From Pomphorhynchus laevis (Eukaryota > Acanthocephala > Palaeacanthocephala > Echinorhynchida > Pomphorhynchidae): a stretch of 64,000 nt of DNA. The translations under genes and the position numbers were made by a program. Location: the NCBI GenBank assembly GCA_012934845.2, contig WNNJ02002192.1, positions 22,510-86,509 on the forward strand, in the 5' to 3' direction. Shown here one piece after another: positions 33,292 to 44,645 of this stretch. The first letter of the stretch is position 1. The number at the start of each line of letters is the position of its first letter. The notes beneath the pieces are model-generated. The model was not told the DNA's origin, ran no database searches, and worked only from the letters and a program-made list of their open reading frames with translations.

Positions 33292-36216
33292 TCAACCAAA
33301 CCAAGGATAAGAACTTCCAATGTTGCCTTGATCAGCGTGTCTTTTCCAAGTGTTTACCATGGCTTTGAATTGGCTCAAAGATGACGCAGTCATGATATCG
33401 TGAGGCAATGCGTTCCACAACTTTCTCACTCTGCGTGACAATCGAGATACCATTGTCGACCTTCCAATTTGTCTTGCGCGTAACGCGAGAGAATGACACC
33501 TGCGACTTTGTCGGACATTCAATTTAACACATTCACTTGGGTATCCATCTATCTCCTTTACTATAGACCACATCGCAAACAGATCCAGAACGAGTAGTCT
33601 GCTTGTACTGATGTCATGCCTATTGAAGTCAAACGATCGCTATAACTCATCATTTTACATCCTCGAACGAGCTTGCTGCCACGATGTAGAATTCTCTCCA
33701 AATCCATCATTTCACCTCTTGTAGAAGGGAATGATGCCTGGATAGCATATTCGATATGGTGACGAACAAGCGCATTATATAGCCGAGCAAAACACTGAAG
33801 AGATATTGACAAGAAACAAGTTTTAGTTAGATAAATCATCTTCCTTACTGAACAACAACGTCTTCCAGTATCTATTCTAGTTTTAAGTGACGATTGCATA
33901 ACTATGCCAAGATCACGAACCTGATAGGTCGAAATGATACTATATGTCCCGACACTATACAAGGAAGACACATTGGACCTGCCGAGACGAATGTGTGAGC
34001 ACTTAGAAATGTTTAACAATACCCCAGTATTAACACTCCATGTATAAACCCTGTCAATGTCACGCTGTAAGCGGATATGGTCATCTGCAGATATGACCTC
34101 ACACCAGATTTTGATGTCGTCAGCAAAGGCTAAACACGGACAATGGAGCTGTGTGAGTAAACTGTTCATGAGCATGTTAAACAATAAAGGTCCAAGTACA
34201 GAACCCTGAGGAACTCCAGACGTAATTAAATGTGGTGAGGATAGGGTACTACCAACTCGTACTCTGAAAGATCTGTTAGATAGAAAATCTCTAATCCATC
34301 CTATAACTGAGCTATTAATAACATAGCTGGCCACTGTTTGAATGATGATACTATGGGGAACACGATCAAACACACGACTAAAATCGAACAGAATAACGTT
34401 AACTGCCTTCCCTTGAGACATAGATTCAATCCAGGCCTCACGGGCAGACAAAAGGTTGGTAAGGCAAGAACGTCCTTTTCTGAAGCCATGTTGCATAAAG
34501 CTATGCTGACCTGATATGCTGAAGTGTCTGAATATATGCTCGTGGATGATCCTTTCCAGTACCTTACCCAAATGACTTGTAAGACTTATAGCTCGATAGT
34601 TGTCTGCTATCCTCGGGTCACCCTTTTTGAATACCGGCACCACTATCGCACTCTTCCATTCAGACGGTACCTTCATGCTATCAGAGATGCCTGAAACAAG
34701 CTAGTGACCGAAGGAGCCAAATGTTGACTCGAACCCTGAGTAGATGCGGATGAATATCATCAGGACCTGAAGAAGATGAAGACGACAAATGTGATAACCT
34801 CCAAGCCACATCATCCACATTGGATACAATGGGAGCACTAATGCATGTAGGAAAACTGACTGACTGAACACATAATGCTATGGTCGAACTAGCATTATGT
34901 AGATCAAATGCATTAGCAAACTCATTAGCAACGTCAGAAGGGGAATCAAGCAACTAACCGTTTGATGATAATCTAGTGATTGCACAATAAGTACGCGTAC
35001 TTTGACGAACATATGACCAAAAGCATTTGGGCGAGCTATTTAAAGATTGCACAATTTGGTCCTCATACTCCATAAGTTTCTTAATTCTGAGGCGTTTATA
35101 TGCATTGCTAGCAAGTTTGAATTGAGCAATCAAATTACCTTTGTGTCTACACTTTCTGAACAAAGCGTTGCGTCTTTTGAGAGCTTCACGTGGACTACTG
35201 TCAAACCACGGAGGCTTCTTATGATCAGTTTTACGTATTAATCTACGAGGAGCAAAATAATCAGATATACGAATTAGTAAATCTCGAATGAAATGCCAAC
35301 CTTCCTGGCTTCCACCATCACAACACTCAAAGTTCAACGAGGACACAAACTGTTGTAACATCTCAACATCAACATGATGCCATGATCTCTTCGTCAATGA
35401 AGGTTCGGCATCGATTGCAAGAATATCTGAATGTATAGTCAGCTTAAACACCAACACACAGTGATCACTTCCTCCTATTGGAGAATTATGGGATAGGTCA
35501 CATATCTGACCATCTCTTTGAGAAAATACAAGATCAAGTATAGAACGTACGCTATCAGTGCCAAATCTAGTAGAAGCAGATACATGCTGAATGAGTAATT
35601 GATCACATACCAAGAACTCTCATAGATTCTTATCCTCACTGAAACAGTTACCAATAATACTGTTGCCATCTTGATCAATCACCAGGGTCGGTAGATTAAA
35701 ATTACCAACTAAGATGAACGAGTGATCACGCCTACTACAAGCTCTAGATAAAACATGCATCAGCTCATCATCTATAATGGCTGATTTGGGTGTTCGATAA
35801 ATAACACCCAATGAAACGTGGAGGATAACAAGATCAACTATTAAGCACTCACAAGTTCCTGCTCCATTTGAGTATCTTACTATATTGCTAATAACGTTCC
35901 TATCCTTAACATAAAGTGCTACTCCTCCATTCCTCTTAGGAGGGCATCTATCTGAACGTAATAATTGATAACCTGGAATAGATACTACGTTATCAAGAAT
36001 GGCATCGTGTAACCACGTCTCAGAAATGGGCAACACGTCTGTATGCATAGAATACGTCCAAACTCTAACGTCATCAAGATTCGAAATTAAACTACGAATA
36101 TTAGTGTAGCCAATGATAGGAGCACGTTGGGACGTGCAACCCCGAGAATGCACATCAGCATTCGGAATCAAACAATCGAAACAAATGAGATCGCCCTCGT
36201 TACGAGTGGACGCCAA
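33292..36216 (-). pseudogene. ORF2 of CR1-2: endonuclease and reverse transcriptase
   Basis: Endonuclease (36216-34954): GYTNIRSLISNLDDVRVW, VLPISETWLHDAILDN, GGVALYVKD, LGVIYRTPKSA, LVGNFNLPTLVID (GN in place of GD) and GGSDHCVLVF. RT (34676-33561): SEWKSAIVVPVFKKGDP, NYRAISLTSHLGKVLERI, HGFRKGRSCLTNLL, ILFDFSRVFDRVPHS, TSGVPQGSVLGPLLFNM and LAFADDIKIW, so motif C reads FADD. The C-terminus is at 33573-33292. In-frame stops fall at 35620 and 34954, and frame changes near 34680 and 33565. Confidence 0.85.
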
Positions 36217-37259
36217 GGCACAAACGGCTTTTTCCGGACAACTCGAAAATCCAGAATAACTAGGTTATTTTCTCCCTTCAAAATGCGACGATTCAACTCA
36301 ATCCTAGCTTTCCTCATCATGCTTCTTTCCTCCATCGAATAATCAGGACGGATACGAACTTTATCACCACGCAATTTGTTCGAAACAGACATCACGAATC
36401 TATCATGTTCATTAGTTTCAAATACCACCTTTAACAATCTCGGGAAATCCAACCGCTTACCTAAACGATATAGACTAAGCACATTATTTTGTCTGACATA
36501 GTCGCGGCTCTTGCCTGCGCATATCTGAGTTAATACGGAATGTACATGGTCTAAATCCGCGTCCATTTCTCTGCGTGGTGTATGATGATGGAGCCTCAGG
36601 CACATTCTGAAGGATTAGGCATCGATTTCGCGAGGCGCTACGCGCTTTACCCGATTGATTCGCTTTTTTGGTTTACCAGTCATAATGTGACTTGAACTAA
36701 AATTGTGAGGATTACAAATATGCGATGAACTTTACTCTTCCCAATCATTGCAACTGTTTGTCATCAAATCTCCAGACACTTTGCGATCATCAGCAACAGC
36801 AAGTGCAACCAACTCACGACTTGTCGCCACTACTTGATTTCCAGATGTTTTTGCTGTTGATTGTGAGTCCGGTTCTATGGAACGCGTGCTATTTGAGAAA
36901 CTGGCAGTAGAACCAACAATTGATTCGGATTGATCACGCAGTTTTTTGTTTTGGACTAAATGAGTATCCAGAGAATAAGCGGGGTGAGCTTTGGTTTTCA
37001 CGGAGATCGTAGAGCGGCAAGGGCGAATCCCATCACTGAATTCTTTGACATCTGGAAAAGTCAATTCTTGGCCTGAGGGGCTATTGCTGGAGATGCTCTG
37101 GTAAACCTCTTCGGTCACTGTACCGCATATGCGTAAGTGCTTACTGCCCCTTGTCCAGATGTGAATCGACCTAGCCTGTTCGCTAGTATCTCTCGACCAA
37201 TTGATAGGTGTACATAATGTACACCTATCAATTAGGTGGAGTATCAATGAATACTCCAC
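36168..37259 (-). pseudogene. ORF1 of CR1-2
   Basis: Frame 37259-36732 is a 175-residue polar region. Frame 36605-36168 starts near MDADLDHVHSVLTQICAGKS and contains NVLSLYRLGKRLDFPRLLKV and RKARIELNRRILKGENN. It aligns with CR1-1 ORF1 at 26794-27144. About 125 bases between the two frames carry the broken junction. Confidence 0.7.
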
Positions 37260-37261
37260 TT
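37198..37261. repeat. Two adjacent palindromes at CR1-2 5' border
   Basis: AATTGATAGGTGTACA, a 3-base centre and its complement TGTACACCTATCAATT form a 16-bp stem. It is followed by GTGGAGTAT, a 6-base loop and ATACTCCAC. Confidence 0.85.
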
Positions 37262-38590
37262 GCTAGATCAACTTGTGCAATACCATTTATGCATAAGACA
37301 TTGTAAAAATAAATATTTATAATTTGTGTTCATGGTAATTAAGCCGTTTGATTAATAATAGTTTAAATGTCTCCTCGCCTATTGTATTATTCATAAAGTG
37401 CCAATATATCATCGTAACAGCTATTTTTATTGTTTTACTGGTAAATGCAGGAAATGTAACATTGATTGACATTCTAATTTTTATCTTGTCGATTTATGGC
37501 ATTGATCAGTAAACAAAAAATACCCATTGAACTAAATTTAAAGATTAATCGAATTTAGTTTCTAACTTTGATTATTCTTGAAATATTTTTATAAAGAATG
37601 GTAAGTCTGTTTTTTATGTCTGCATTAGGCAATCTGAACTGATCATATTTTATTATAGTAGAGGACATTTCAGTATATATTAAACATTTTAGTATTTCCC
37701 AACTAGAAAAACTTGGAGAGAATTTGATTATTTCTCCTTTTCAAAAACAAAATAAAATCATTAACATAATAATTTCTGATATATTGTAATCCGTCTTAAG
37801 GAGTAAAGGAACGTATTTTTAAGTTCCTTTACTCCTCCTCCAAGGAACTTAAGGAATAAGTTATTTACTTATTTAATGATGAAATATTTACTTATGATCA
37901 AATAAGTTGATAAAACAACTTGTGTTCATTTCCTCTGAATGGTCGATAAATAGAATAGATGCTAGAGTTAGTCAACACGAATATAATAATGTTAGACGTT
38001 TTCAGTCGTCGGTTGCTGGGAAAACCTCTTGCGCATTAAAAACGCTGTATAATGTGCTTTTATTTTATTGCTATTATTTGTCTCGACCAAGATTAATTGT
38101 TTCTTTTTACTTATTTTGGCATGAAACGTATTGCGTTTTCATTCGTTACATAACGCTATATCTTGATAAATGTGGAATACCAAGAAGGAAGAGTAATTTT
38201 TGACTATATCGTACCTATTTCAAAAGATAATATTGTGTAGGTTCTTTAATGAAGTAGATTACGATCCCAAACAACATTTGTAAGACTTTATAATACGAAA
38301 ACCTACCCAAGTTAAAATAGTACACGCGAATCTTATTTTTGAAAAATCGCACAACAACCGAATCGTATAATCAAGTCTAACGATTTGAAAAATATTTTCG
38401 CATTTTTTGCCTTGATATTTTATCGATTATAAATACAATAAATACAAGGTAAAGCATATAATTAATATTTAATTGAAGCTAGAGTAGCCTGAGTATCTTA
38501 TGAAGGAATTCTATCTATAAATTCACTGCTTAGTGAATTTATCTAAATCGAGTTAATAAATCATATCTGCTAACAAAGTCTATGTATTTC
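37262..38590. other. AT-rich sequence with one hairpin, no gene
   Basis: Only short chance frames are present. A 15-bp hairpin (AAGGAGTAAAGGAAC and its complement) lies at about 37797-37838. Confidence 0.5.
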
Positions 38591-39790
38591 ATATTTATAA
38601 ATTAAAATTAATGCTAAATAAAATTTAAATAATTAAATAAGAAATGATAATTATAAATAATTATTATATAATATTTGCATAATTTATATCAAGTTAAAAT
38701 TTAAAATTGAAATTTTAAATAAAAATTATTATTTTTTGAATTGATTCATACATTACAGACGACGCATCAAAATAATGATTTAAGTTTATGATAGATATAT
38801 CTATTGCAATTGCATTTAGTTATGATTCAAATGTTCATTTCTTTTTATATTTTGTACTTTTTAATAAAAAAAATCGGGCTTTTTATTTTTTTTTAATTTT
38901 TTAAACTTTATCATGAAATATGTTTCGATACATTGATGATATATGCGTATTTAATTCTAGCAATTTTTATTCAACAAGCGAACAAATTTATCCAGGTAGC
39001 CTCATTCTTAATAAAACCTATATTAATGATAAAGAAGATATATATTTAGATATGAGCATTAAATTAACATCAATTAAAACTACTTTTAATTTATATCGTA
39101 AATATGACATTTAAATTTACAAGAAACATATTTTTGCATGAGCATTCATGCAATACCATATAATATAAAATATAATACATTAAATAATGAAATTTTAAGA
39201 ATTGCAACAATATGTAATGATATTGGTTTTTTTCAAAATCATTTAAATAATTTAATAGATACATATTTTAAACTAGGTTACTATAAAAATAACATCAAGC
39301 AGAAAATAGTAAAATATATAAATCAACACAATAATATTAAAAATAAATTTAAAATCATTAGCGGAAAATTTTTACGGGTGGATAATAAATAATATACTTT
39401 GTATTAGAATATAATACTAGATAATTAAATTTCATCAGAGGAAATACATTATCAGCACATGTTTGACCCCGTTGTTATGTTGGGTCGATGAATAGGGGCC
39501 TAAACCCGATAACATAGCAGTTCCTCCTGATATCCTCTAATCCTTATTCTGATACAACGTCTGCTATTTATTAGTCAATTTATAAAATTGAATTTTCTTT
39601 TAAATTTCAATTTTTAATTTTAACTTGATATAAGTTATAAATTCTTATAACAATTATTTATAGTTATATATTATCTAATTATTAAATTTTGATTTATTTA
39701 TTTAGCATTATTATTTATTTATTTTTATTTATTTTTTAATTTTACTTATATTAAATACACAGACTCAGTTAGCTGATTTGATTGATTCTT
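38590..39790 (+). mobile_element. Penelope-like element fragment with inverted tails
   Basis: The RT fragment (38920-39392) is on the plus strand, followed by the family tail to ACACAGACTCAGTTAGCTGAT at about 39760-39785. Upstream, 38590-38785 carries tail sequence in the opposite orientation (AATGCTAAATAAAATTTAAA; ACAGACGACGCATCAAAATAA). The RT piece is therefore bracketed by inverted tail copies. The element is broken and 5' truncated. Confidence 0.75.
38920..39392 (+). pseudogene. Penelope-type reverse transcriptase fragment
   Basis: It reads MFRYIDDICVFNSSNFYSTS, the Penelope motif C (RYIDD in place of YADD). IYPGSLILNKTYIND and IYLDMSIKLTSIKTTFNLYR follow, then ILRIATICNDIGFFQNHLNN. This matches the order YIDDLL...YP.EL.L..T......LDL.I in animal Penelope proteins. 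It is close to the minus copy at 43341-44032. Confidence 0.85.
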
Positions 39791-40430
39791 TCACAAAAAT
39801 CCGGTTCGAGAAAAGAGGATTAACATTAATTCCTAAAAATATTGATGGAATAATATTTGACTAAATAATTGCTTAAATCGTAGAAACATATGATGTTTAA
39901 ATCATATTCTTTAACAATGAATGAATTTCACTTATTTGCAGTGAATGGTTGTAAATAATATACATTCATTGTCTATAAAAACAAAAAGTCTTGAACACTA
40001 GCAATTTATATTCAGGTGTCAAAACGCATAATCCTTAATGTGTGTAAAAGTGTGTCGACGACCTACATTTGTTATCTTTTACATTTCGATATCTTCTAGC
40101 ACATCATTAAAAATATTTTTAATTATATAAAAACTTTGATCATATATCGATATAGAATTTTTTATCATAAATATAATGATTAAAATATCTATCTTACTAG
40201 TAAGGCTAACAAAAGATAGCCAAATATAAAAGATAAGGAATTTATTCCGTCGATCTTGTTCCAAAAATAAAATTATAAATTATTTTAAAGGATTTTAAAT
40301 TGCCCAATTTATCAGTTCTCTTCCAAAATATCTATCAAATGACTTTGATATTATTTCTAAATGATTTATAACTTCACACAGTTGAAATTAAAGACTCATA
40401 TTCATATACCATTTCTTCAATTGATGGATA
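39791..40430. other. AT-rich sequence, no gene seen
   Basis: I see nothing recognisable on either strand. Confidence 0.5.
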
Positions 40431-41760
40431 ATTTGAAAGTTTTCAGCTTTTAAATCTTCGTCACCAGAGATATAATTTTTCTTTGACAACATTTAACGTT
40501 TCACAATATTTTAATGTATTTATTTTTCCATTGCATAGAACCACACATCATTCATACAGCTAAAAATTTTGCTCAACTGAGCCAGGATTTGGTTGAATTT
40601 TTTGATTCCATTTATTTGGGAATATCATAGTCACTTCCCCTTTTACAAAGCTATGACACGACTTCTTGGAATTCAAAGAAGCGCGTTAAAGATCTTCCTT
40701 GTGACAGGCAGCGGGCTTCCACATGAAAAAGCAAAACTGAATGCTCACTTCCAAAATCTTGACAAATCGATTTTAAGTGGCGATGGTTCAGAGCAGAACT
40801 CATAATCCAGTTGATGATCTTCACAGAAGAATCAAGACAATTTTCAACTTTGAAGGCAATTTTTATGACGCAAAATCATCCCAACGAATAAAACATTGGG
40901 TATCTTGCAAGTTCGGAATCTCTTGCTTTAACACAATAAAATATCCTGAATTATTTCCCAGCATAGCATGGCCACCTTGGGTACACAAAGAACCAATAAT
41001 TTCGATATTACGGTAACGTTTCGCAAAAAAATCATACATTATAAGACATTTTTTGGTTCTCTTCAGATCTTCAAGAATAGGAAATATTCATTAAGGCACA
41101 TTGTGAACATACCTCACCAATGCAATGAGTCGACGCCAGTTTTCAACATAGGTTGTTTCGTTCAACTGCAGATAGCTTTTAATGGAAAAGCGTTGACATA
41201 TGCGATTAATTGATCAAAACTTAAATCTTTTAAGTAATTCGGCTATGTATTAGTGATCATTATTTATGAGTTAATTGGTAGCATAATCACTAATTATTGA
41301 TATTGTAATTAATGATGGAGCTAATTAGTGATGCTCACTAATTAGTGATTTAGTGGATATTATTCGAGAAGGTCACTAAATTTAGATCGTTTTAACTTCT
41401 TTACCCAAAACAGGTTTTGCCATTTCTAATACACATGGCTTTAGGACCTGTTCTACAATCTATGGGCATCTTGGCTTTGCCTACTTTGCACCCACGTATT
41501 ATGAAGGCCGTCAACAGTGGTTTGTCAGCGGATATTAAACCTAATTTTGGAATGGTTTATCGCGAATTATATCGGTTTCATTTTGTTTTCAATGATTCAA
41601 CACATTATCGTCAACATTATTCACCATGCCGGTTATTGAAGTGTTATTTTAAGTTTGATGGCTTCAATGCTGCGTTTGAAAAGACAACATTACAAAATAG
41701 GCACTAGGGTTTTTGCAGATCTTTATTTGTTCAGTGCAATTAAAACCTGTATTCACATAA
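40430..41760 (-). mobile_element. hAT-family DNA transposon, decayed transposase (ZBED5/FAM200-like)
   Basis: On the minus strand, 41720-41630 reads NAALKPSNLKYHFNNRHGE, a BED-finger-like segment (C-terminal Lys/His part). About 41200-40560 reads IIGSLCTQGGHAMLGNNSGY, then IRWDDFASKTLPSKLKI, then NHRHLKSICQDFGSEHSVLL and FHVEARCLSQGRSLTRFFEF. This is the order and wording of the ZBED5/FAM200/SCAND3 group of hAT-derived proteins (GVCTDGAPAMLGSKSG; HREALASK; LCEDMGSEH; EVRWLSRG). Several stops show it is dead. Terminal repeats were not found with confidence. Confidence 0.7.
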
Positions 41761-41949
41761 GCATCATTGGATATTATTTTCTTCGACAAATTATTGACAA
41801 TAAATCAAGCAAGAAGAACGACAGCACTCTTAATACAAGACAATAAACTGAAAAGCCATCTCCCATCTCCTGAAATGCTTTCTTAGCCCCTCAAGCGGTG
41901 TGTTTTTGTGATCCCTGATGTAAGCTTTATCTCAGCGTCTGCTTAGCAA

Positions 41950-42095
41950 ATTTTACAAATCAAATCAGCTAACTGAGTCAACGTATTTAATATAATTATA
42001 AAATAAACAAAACATAATAATGCTAAATCAAAATTTAATAATTAAATAATAAAATAAATAATTGTTATAAGATTATTTTGGAATGACAAAATCAA
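41950..42095 (-). mobile_element. Penelope tail, solo copy
   Basis: AAATCAGCTAACTGAGTCAAC, then GTATTTAATATAATTATAAA and AATAATGCTAAATCAAA. It matches 52605-52710 closely and, in inverse orientation, the 3' ends at 7040-7065 and 39755-39785. No RT sequence accompanies it. Confidence 0.75.
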
Positions 42096-42670
42096 CAGAT
42101 GAAAGAATCAACATGATAGCATATTGTGATTGATACTCAGATATGTGTGCAACAGATATATTATGCAACAGCTGTACGGGTTTTAATACTAGATTATTGA
42201 TATTATTTGTGTTATCTACAAATATCTACATACCGAAGTTGTCTGTACATCTTGTGTGCTGTCTTAGCTTTTCTTCAAGAAGCTTCATTGCCATCAGTGG
42301 CAATATTCACATAGTATCAATTCGATTATCACATAGATTTCCACTGCCTTGTCGAGTTTATTAATATTGTCCGATATCTGTTGATAACATTGCATTACCT
42401 GCTTATGACCACTAATCTTTAATCTTAACATATACTATATTATTTATTGATAAATTCCTTTTACTATTAAGATATTTTCAATTTTACTCATTTGTGATAT
42501 AAAGGATATTTAAGTGATCTGATTTGTTTTATTTCTGCTTTATAAAGTGTAAAGTAGCCATTTTGCATTTTCTCCATGTGAGTTGCAATTTTATCAAATC
42601 AAGTAACCTGATTTCATTTAATGTCATGATTGTTGTAACGAAAAATACAAATAAATAAAAAAATATTTTT
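42096..42670. other. No gene recognised
   Basis: Short frames on both strands resemble nothing known. Confidence 0.4.
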
Positions 42671-42671
42671 A

Positions 42672-42791
42672 ATTTCACAATTTTTTTATTTGCTAGCTTT
42701 CGACTGCTTGTCCTTTCCAAGCATACACTATGTGTATATGCTTGAAAAGGACAAACAGTCGAAAGCTAGCAAATATAAAAATTGTGAAATC
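42672..42791. repeat. Inverted-repeat hairpin with hammerhead-like motif
   Basis: Arms of ~57 bp (42672-42728 and 42733-42791) are near-perfect complements. Each arm reads TTGAAAA (or TTGGAAA), GGAC, a 5-base loop, GTC, GAAA, then GCTAGC. The order is that of a decayed hammerhead (CTGATGA, stem II, GAAA). Confidence 0.7.
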
Positions 42792-43069
42792 AAAAAATAC
42801 TCGTGTCTATAATTTCATTTTCACCAACAATGAAACAAGTTAAGTTCGACACGAATGTAATTTTAATCGCAATAAAAAATAATTTGAGTGCTCAAGTTTC
42901 CTTGTTTACGTGATAAACATACATATGTAAAAATAATAACACAAAGAAGTTTAAACATTCGACTCAAAGATGATAGCGGCAACAGTTAAAGTATGGAACT
43001 TAAATAAAGTTATTGTTTGTTGATGTAAAAAAATTCGTTCATGGTTTCTACAAATTATTTATATTTACG

Positions 43070-44075
43070 ACAAATCAGATCAGCTAGCCTGAGTATACAT
43101 ATTTAATATTATTTATAAATCAAAAATAATGCTAAATAAAATTTAAATAATTGAATAATAAATAAGTAAATAATTATAAATAATAAATAATTGTTATAAT
43201 TTTTTTATAATTTATATTAAGTTAAAATAAAAAATTGAAATTTAAAATAAAAGTTAATTTTTATGAATTTACTAATAAATATCAGACGTATCAGAATAAA
43301 GATTAGATGTCATAAGGAGGAACTGCTATGTAATAAGGTTTCAGCCTCTATTCTTCACCTTACATAGCAACGGGACCAAATGCATCTTAATGACGTATTT
43401 CCTCTGATGAAATTTGATTATATAGTATATTATTTTAATACAAAGTATATTATTTATTATCCATAAAAAAATTTCTCTAATGATTTTAAATTTATTCTTT
43501 ATATTATTGTGTTGATTTATATATTTCACTATTTTCTTTTGATGGTATTTTTATAGTAACCTAGTTTAAAATATGCATCTATTAAATTATTTAAATGATT
43601 TTGAAAAAAACCAATATCATTACATATTATTGCAATTCTTAAAATTTCATTATTTAATGTATTATATTTTATATTATATGGTATGCATGAATGCTCATGC
43701 AAAAATATGTTTCTTGTAAATTTAAATATGTCATCTTTACGATATAAATTAATAGTAGTTTTAGTTAATGTTAATTTAATGTTCATATCTAGATATACAC
43801 CTTCTTTATCATCAATATTGGTTTTGTTAAGAATAAGGCTTTCTGGATAAATGTGCTCACTAATTGAATAAAAATTATTAGAATTAAATACACATATATC
43901 ATCAATGTATCGAAACATATATTTCATATATTTATATTGTTTAGATTTAGTTTTTACACAGTTATGAACAAATTCATATTCTATAAAGCTTAAAAACAAG
44001 TCAGCTATAATATGGATAATATTACCTCCCATTGGAACACCTTTTATTTGTCTGAATATAGATGTCCCTTAAAAA
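43070..44075 (-). mobile_element. Penelope-like element fragment, minus copy
   Basis: The minus strand carries an RT fragment (44060-43341), then the family 3' region including the TTTCATCAGAGGAAAT block (43410-43425) and the tail ending near 43075 (AGATCAGCTAGCCTGAGTA). It is the longest Penelope RT segment in the window, but it starts inside the palm domain. Confidence 0.85.
43341..44070 (-). pseudogene. Penelope-type reverse transcriptase fragment
   Basis: The reading begins GVPMGGNIIHIIADLFLSFI just upstream of 44032 (motif B, G(I/V)PMG). MFRYIDDICVFNSNNFYS (motif C) follows, then IYPESLILNKTNIDDKEGVY, LDMNIKLTLTKTTINLYRKD and ILRIAIICNDIGFFQNHLNN. One frame change lies near 43530. Retroelement cDNA synthesis is the family role. 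Confidence 0.85.
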
Positions 44076-44456
44076 TATATCTTTGGATATATCGCGATGC
44101 CATTTGTTAACTAATTAAAACGACATCAAAATGGTATCTTCGTCATTATAATTGTTATCTTATAATTCATTTTATTCATTTAACGTCTACTGATGAATAT
44201 ATTATATATAAATGTTTTTTAATCTGGAATTTTCACATCCACTGATTTCAATTTTTAAACGTGAATGTTTTCAAATATTAAATATTTGATCACTGAACGC
44301 TTTTACACATTAATTGATGTATTAACCGTTCTTTCTTAAATTTAGCTTGTAGTATAATGAATCCTGCATTTATATTACACTTTTACTATGCATTTATAAA
44401 TTTTTCTAATATTTTGTATCCATTTCTTTTTACTTTTTTCATTTTTTAATGTTTAG

Positions 44457-44516
44457 CTCAATAAGTAAATACCAAGTTTACAAAACCCATAATTTTTGAA
44501 TAGAATAAGATCAATT
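44457..44516 (+). promoter_or_regulatory. Candidate acceptor-to-ATG leader of the GMPPB-like gene
   Basis: A strong pyrimidine tract (44421-44452) ends in TTTAG at 44456, 60 bases before the start codon. It could be the 3' end of a 5'-UTR intron or a spliced-leader trans-splice acceptor. No upstream exon or promoter element is recognisable. Confidence 0.4.
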
Positions 44517-44645
44517 ATGAATGCAGTGATACTTGTTGGTGGCTTCGGAACTAGGCTGCGACCGTTAACTCTTTCAAAACCGAAACCACTTGTTGAATTT
44601 ATAAATAAGCCTATTGTTTCTCATCAAATTGACGAACTCGTACTG
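44517..44645 (+). CDS. GMPPB: GMPPB-like exon 1 (residues 1-43)
   Basis: 129 nt, ATG to CTG, donor GTATAATG, phase 0. It carries the [11 protein letters not shown] signature loop that binds the nucleotide and [12 protein letters not shown]. The ATG is chosen because MNAVILVGG aligns with the MKALILVGG start of animal GMPPB. Confidence 0.95.

Larger units (their letters stand above)
33206..37260 (-). mobile_element. CR1 LINE, copy CR1-2 (near full length)
   Basis: A ~4-kb minus-strand CR1 element that meets the 3' end of LINE-D tail to tail. Its 3' end is ATATAATAATGA-like sequence at about 33206-33220. ORF2 covers 36216-33292 and ORF1 covers 37259-36168. The 5' end at about 37200-37260 is marked by two adjacent palindromes. 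ORF2 has two in-frame stops and two frameshifts. Confidence 0.85.

Noticed and set aside
37907-38203. 98-codon plus-strand frame
   Set aside because: No recognisable motif, AT-driven composition, no homologous neighbour.
40593-41213. Several plus-strand frames of 70-80 codons
   Set aside because: They are antisense shadows of the hAT transposase relic on the minus strand.
41220-41390. Cluster of short palindromes around TAATTAGTGA
   Set aside because: Low-complexity AT-rich repeats; I could not define terminal inverted repeats of the hAT element from them.
44185-44215. GTCTACTGATGA upstream of GMPPB
   Set aside because: No stem or GAAA strand follows, so it is probably chance.
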